Positions 62,349 through 64,000 of a stretch of 64,000 nt of DNA are shown one piece after another. The notes beneath the pieces are model-generated. The model made no database searches, had not been told where the DNA came from, and saw only the letters and a program-made list of their open reading frames with translations. This DNA is from DASVEE01 sp036380735. GTDB taxonomy: Bacteria; Acidobacteriota; Thermoanaerobaculia; Gp7-AA8. The position numbers and the translations under genes are program-made. Position 1 is the stretch's first letter. The number at the start of each line of letters is the position of its first letter. The stretch spans positions 1 through 64,000 of the forward strand of contig DASVEE010000044.1 of assembly GCA_036380735.1 (NCBI GenBank), written 5' to 3'.

Positions 62349-63569
62349 CTAGTCACTCGGCAGAGGAGCGGGGAGTAACAACGTCGTCGTGAATCCGGCC
62401 ACCGGCGGCGTCATCCAGCGCCGCGCGCGACCGTGACCGAACGACTGCACCTTGCCCGCGGCCGCCAGCGCGTCGAGCGCGCGCTGTACCGTGCGCTGGC
62501 TCGTGCCGAGCGCCAGCGCCAAGGCGGAGCTCGACCACGATTCGCCGTCGGCGAGGAGCGCGAGCACCGACGCGTGCTCCTCCTCGACCGGGCGCGCCAG
62601 CACCACGACCTCGCCCGCGGGCTTCGCCGCCAGCGCGAAGCCTCGCTTCGTCGCGGTGACGTCGGCCAGCTTGCGCAGCACCGCGCGCAGCCGCCCCATC
62701 TCCACGCGCAATCGCGCGCGGTGCGATTCATCGGCGTGCTTCGCCCCGAACGCGCGCGCCACCAGCGTGTCCCGCGGCACGTCTCTGGGCCACGCTTCGG
62801 CGAGCGCTCGTGCGAGCGCGAACAACACCGGCCGCGTCGCCAGCGACACCACCGCACCGTTGTAACGCACGACGTGACGGCAGGCATCGACGATGAACGC
62901 GTCCGACGCGAGCAACGCCTCGACGTCCTCCAGCAGCAGGAGGCGCTCCTCGCCGTGCGCAAGCAAGCGCGCGGCGGGTGTGCTGAGCACCGCCAGCGCG
63001 CTGTCGACCTCCGCCTGCAGCGCCGGGATGCGCGCCTGCCGTGCGGCGCGCTCCGCCCGCGCGAGCGCCGCGCGCGCCACCTCCGTCCGCACACGCCGGA
63101 TCGCGATGCCTGCGACCACCAGCTCGTGCGCGGTCCTCGATGCCGGCGGGAACGGCGCCGGATCGAGCGCGGAGAGCGTGCGCTCCGCCTCATCGAGATT
63201 GCCGATCAGGAGCAGGCGCCGCACCTCGAGATGGCCTGCGTGCGCGGCGTTCCGCAGATCGCCGTGCGCCTCGAGCGTCGCGCGCGCCACGTCGAGCGCC
63301 TTCGCTGGCCACCCGAGGTCGCGCGAAACCAGCGCGATCTCCGCCTCGGCCACCACGCATCGCGCGCGCGCCACCGCTTCCTTCGGACCGAACGCACGTG
63401 CCGCACGCCGCAGGAGCAGCTTCGCGCGCGCCAGATCGCCGAGCTGCGCCATCGCCAGGCCGCGCAGCGCGAGCGCCGCGGCATCGTCGCGCAGCGCGAC
63501 GTGCTTGAGGGCGCCGAGGGGATCGCCGGCGGCGAGGGCGCGCGCGGCGGCGGTGATCAGCGAGTCCAT
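62349..63569 (-). CDS. TPR-type transcriptional regulator with C-terminal wHTH
   Basis: The 406-residue protein is all-helical in the N-terminal two thirds (Ala/Arg-rich TPR-like helices). The region around VSLATRPVLFALARALAEAWPRDVPRDTLVARAFG and LRVEMGRLRAVLRKL resembles an OmpR-type output domain, and the C-terminus has a winged helix (SSSALALALGTSQRTVQRALDALAAAGKVQSFGHGRARRW, partly quoted). It stands in front of the beta-propeller gene on the same strand. The regulator's effector is unknown. Confidence 0.75.
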   Translation of the reverse strand: MDSLITAAARALAAGDPLGALKHVALRDDAAALALRGLAMAQLGDLARAKLLLRRAARAFGPKEAVARARCVVAEAEIALVSRDLGWPAKALDVARATLEAHGDLRNAAHAGHLEVRRLLLIGNLDEAERTLSALDPAPFPPASRTAHELVVAGIAIRRVRTEVARAALARAERAARQARIPALQAEVDSALAVLSTPAARLLAHGEERLLLLEDVEALLASDAFIVDACRHVVRYNGAVVSLATRPVLFALARALAEAWPRDVPRDTLVARAFGAKHADESHRARLRVEMGRLRAVLRKLADVTATKRGFALAAKPAGEVVVLARPVEEEHASVLALLADGESWSSSALALALGTSQRTVQRALDALAAAGKVQSFGHGRARRWMTPPVAGFTTTLLLPAPLPSD

Positions 63570-63680
63570 CGGAATCCCGCCACAGTTGTCACTCCCATCG
63601 TTCGCAGCACCGGCCGCAATCTATCGCACGTCGCACCGGGCACGGTACGAACGACAAGATCACGACATAGGAGAACAACG

Positions 63681-64000
63681 ATGACGACACACAGGATCGC
63701 AACACGGGAAGAGTGGCTGACGGCGCGGCTCGAGCTGCTCGAAGCGGAGAAGGAGCACACGCGGCGCAGCGACGCGCTGGCGCTGCGGCGCCAGGAGCTG
63801 CCGTGGGTTCGCGTCGACAAGGATTACCAGTTCGAGACCGAAGCAGGGAGCGCGTCGCTCGCGGATCTCTTCCGCGGCCGCTCGCAACTCCTCGTCTACC
63901 ACTTCATGTTCGGGCCCGACTACAAGGCGGGCTGCCCGTCCTGCTCGTCGATCGCTGATGGGTTTAATGGCTTCGCCATCCACCTGGCGAATCACGACGT
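63681..64000 (+). CDS. DUF899 thioredoxin-like protein, partial at the window end
   Basis: The frame runs to the end of the window without a stop. ATREEWLTARLELLEAEKEHTRRSDALA, LPWVRVDKDYQFETEAGSASLADLF and LLVYHFMFGPDYKAGCPSCSSIADGF match the DUF899 family, which has a thioredoxin-like fold with a CPSC motif. GGAG precedes the ATG at 63681. Its function in the family is not known. Confidence 0.85.
   Translation, partial: MTTHRIATREEWLTARLELLEAEKEHTRRSDALALRRQELPWVRVDKDYQFETEAGSASLADLFRGRSQLLVYHFMFGPDYKAGCPSCSSIADGFNGFAIHLANHD

Overview
This is a high-GC bacterial chromosome segment with tightly packed genes. There is no rRNA operon, no phage structural genes and no recognisable transposase. 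Affiliation is inferred from content: a secreted VWA protein of the kind common in Acidobacteriota, PilZ-type proteins, an ECF41-like sigma factor, a stand-alone LigD-type polymerase, DUF11/IPTL-like and NamZ-like secreted proteins. Together these point to a soil or sediment Acidobacteriota-like organism. No marker gene here proves it.

Layout. 0.3-9.4 kb: a secreted DUF11-repeat protein, an MBL-fold hydrolase, a full-length Lhr helicase, an NTF2-like protein and a Nei/Fpg glycosylase. 9.4-20.1 kb: a small HTH-like protein, a Doc-like protein with a Lys/Ala/Pro-rich tail, a zinc-ribbon membrane protein, an M15 peptidase, a VWA protein, a LigD polymerase domain with an unknown neighbour, UvrA and a WbsX/GH99-like protein. 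20.1-33 kb: a YfhO-like membrane protein, CutA, a secreted protein, MtgA, an NAGPA-like protein, a lytic transglycosylase, two PilZ-type proteins around a histidine kinase, a HAD hydrolase, a CoA-transferase, a zinc-ribbon protein and tRNA-Gln(CTG). 33-43.3 kb is rich in sensing: a Crp/Fnr regulator, a hybrid PAS kinase, a lipoprotein hydrolase, a TonB receptor with His/Glu-rich stretches, a LytTR/LytS pair and a MerC-like protein. 57.2-64 kb: an AbgT transporter, a NamZ-like enzyme, an ECF sigma factor, small membrane and beta-propeller proteins, a TPR regulator and the start of a DUF899 gene.

The accessory part is 43.3-57.2 kb. It opens with an XRE regulator and a ribbon-helix-helix-like gene. 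The last 69 bases of that gene recur 2.7 kb downstream, and between the two copies sits an overlapping two-gene operon: an unknown protein plus a protein with a PD-(D/E)XK-like motif. This is the best candidate for an undescribed (possibly defence) system. Next come a zinc-finger membrane protein, a TPR protein with a RelE-like C-terminus, a 14-unit 21-bp tandem array, a protealysin-like M4 protease cluster with its own XRE gene and a shared TGACACTTATA site, a decayed fragment of the 36.6-kb hydrolase gene, and a secreted PLD-like protein ending in a Hint domain.

A second window-wide feature is a family of arrays of a 9-bp unit (roughly RGGACNNAT). They lie mostly between genes, often as a forward block followed by its reverse complement, so they can fold into hairpins. 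Several have entered coding sequence: an insert of about 35 residues in the Lhr helicase, a short stretch and the C-terminus of the YfhO-like protein, and the C-terminus of the HAD hydrolase. Other self-complementary simple repeats (AACGCAG-type, GGTTGTCGG-type, GGACAGAC-type, CCCCGGGC-type) behave similarly.
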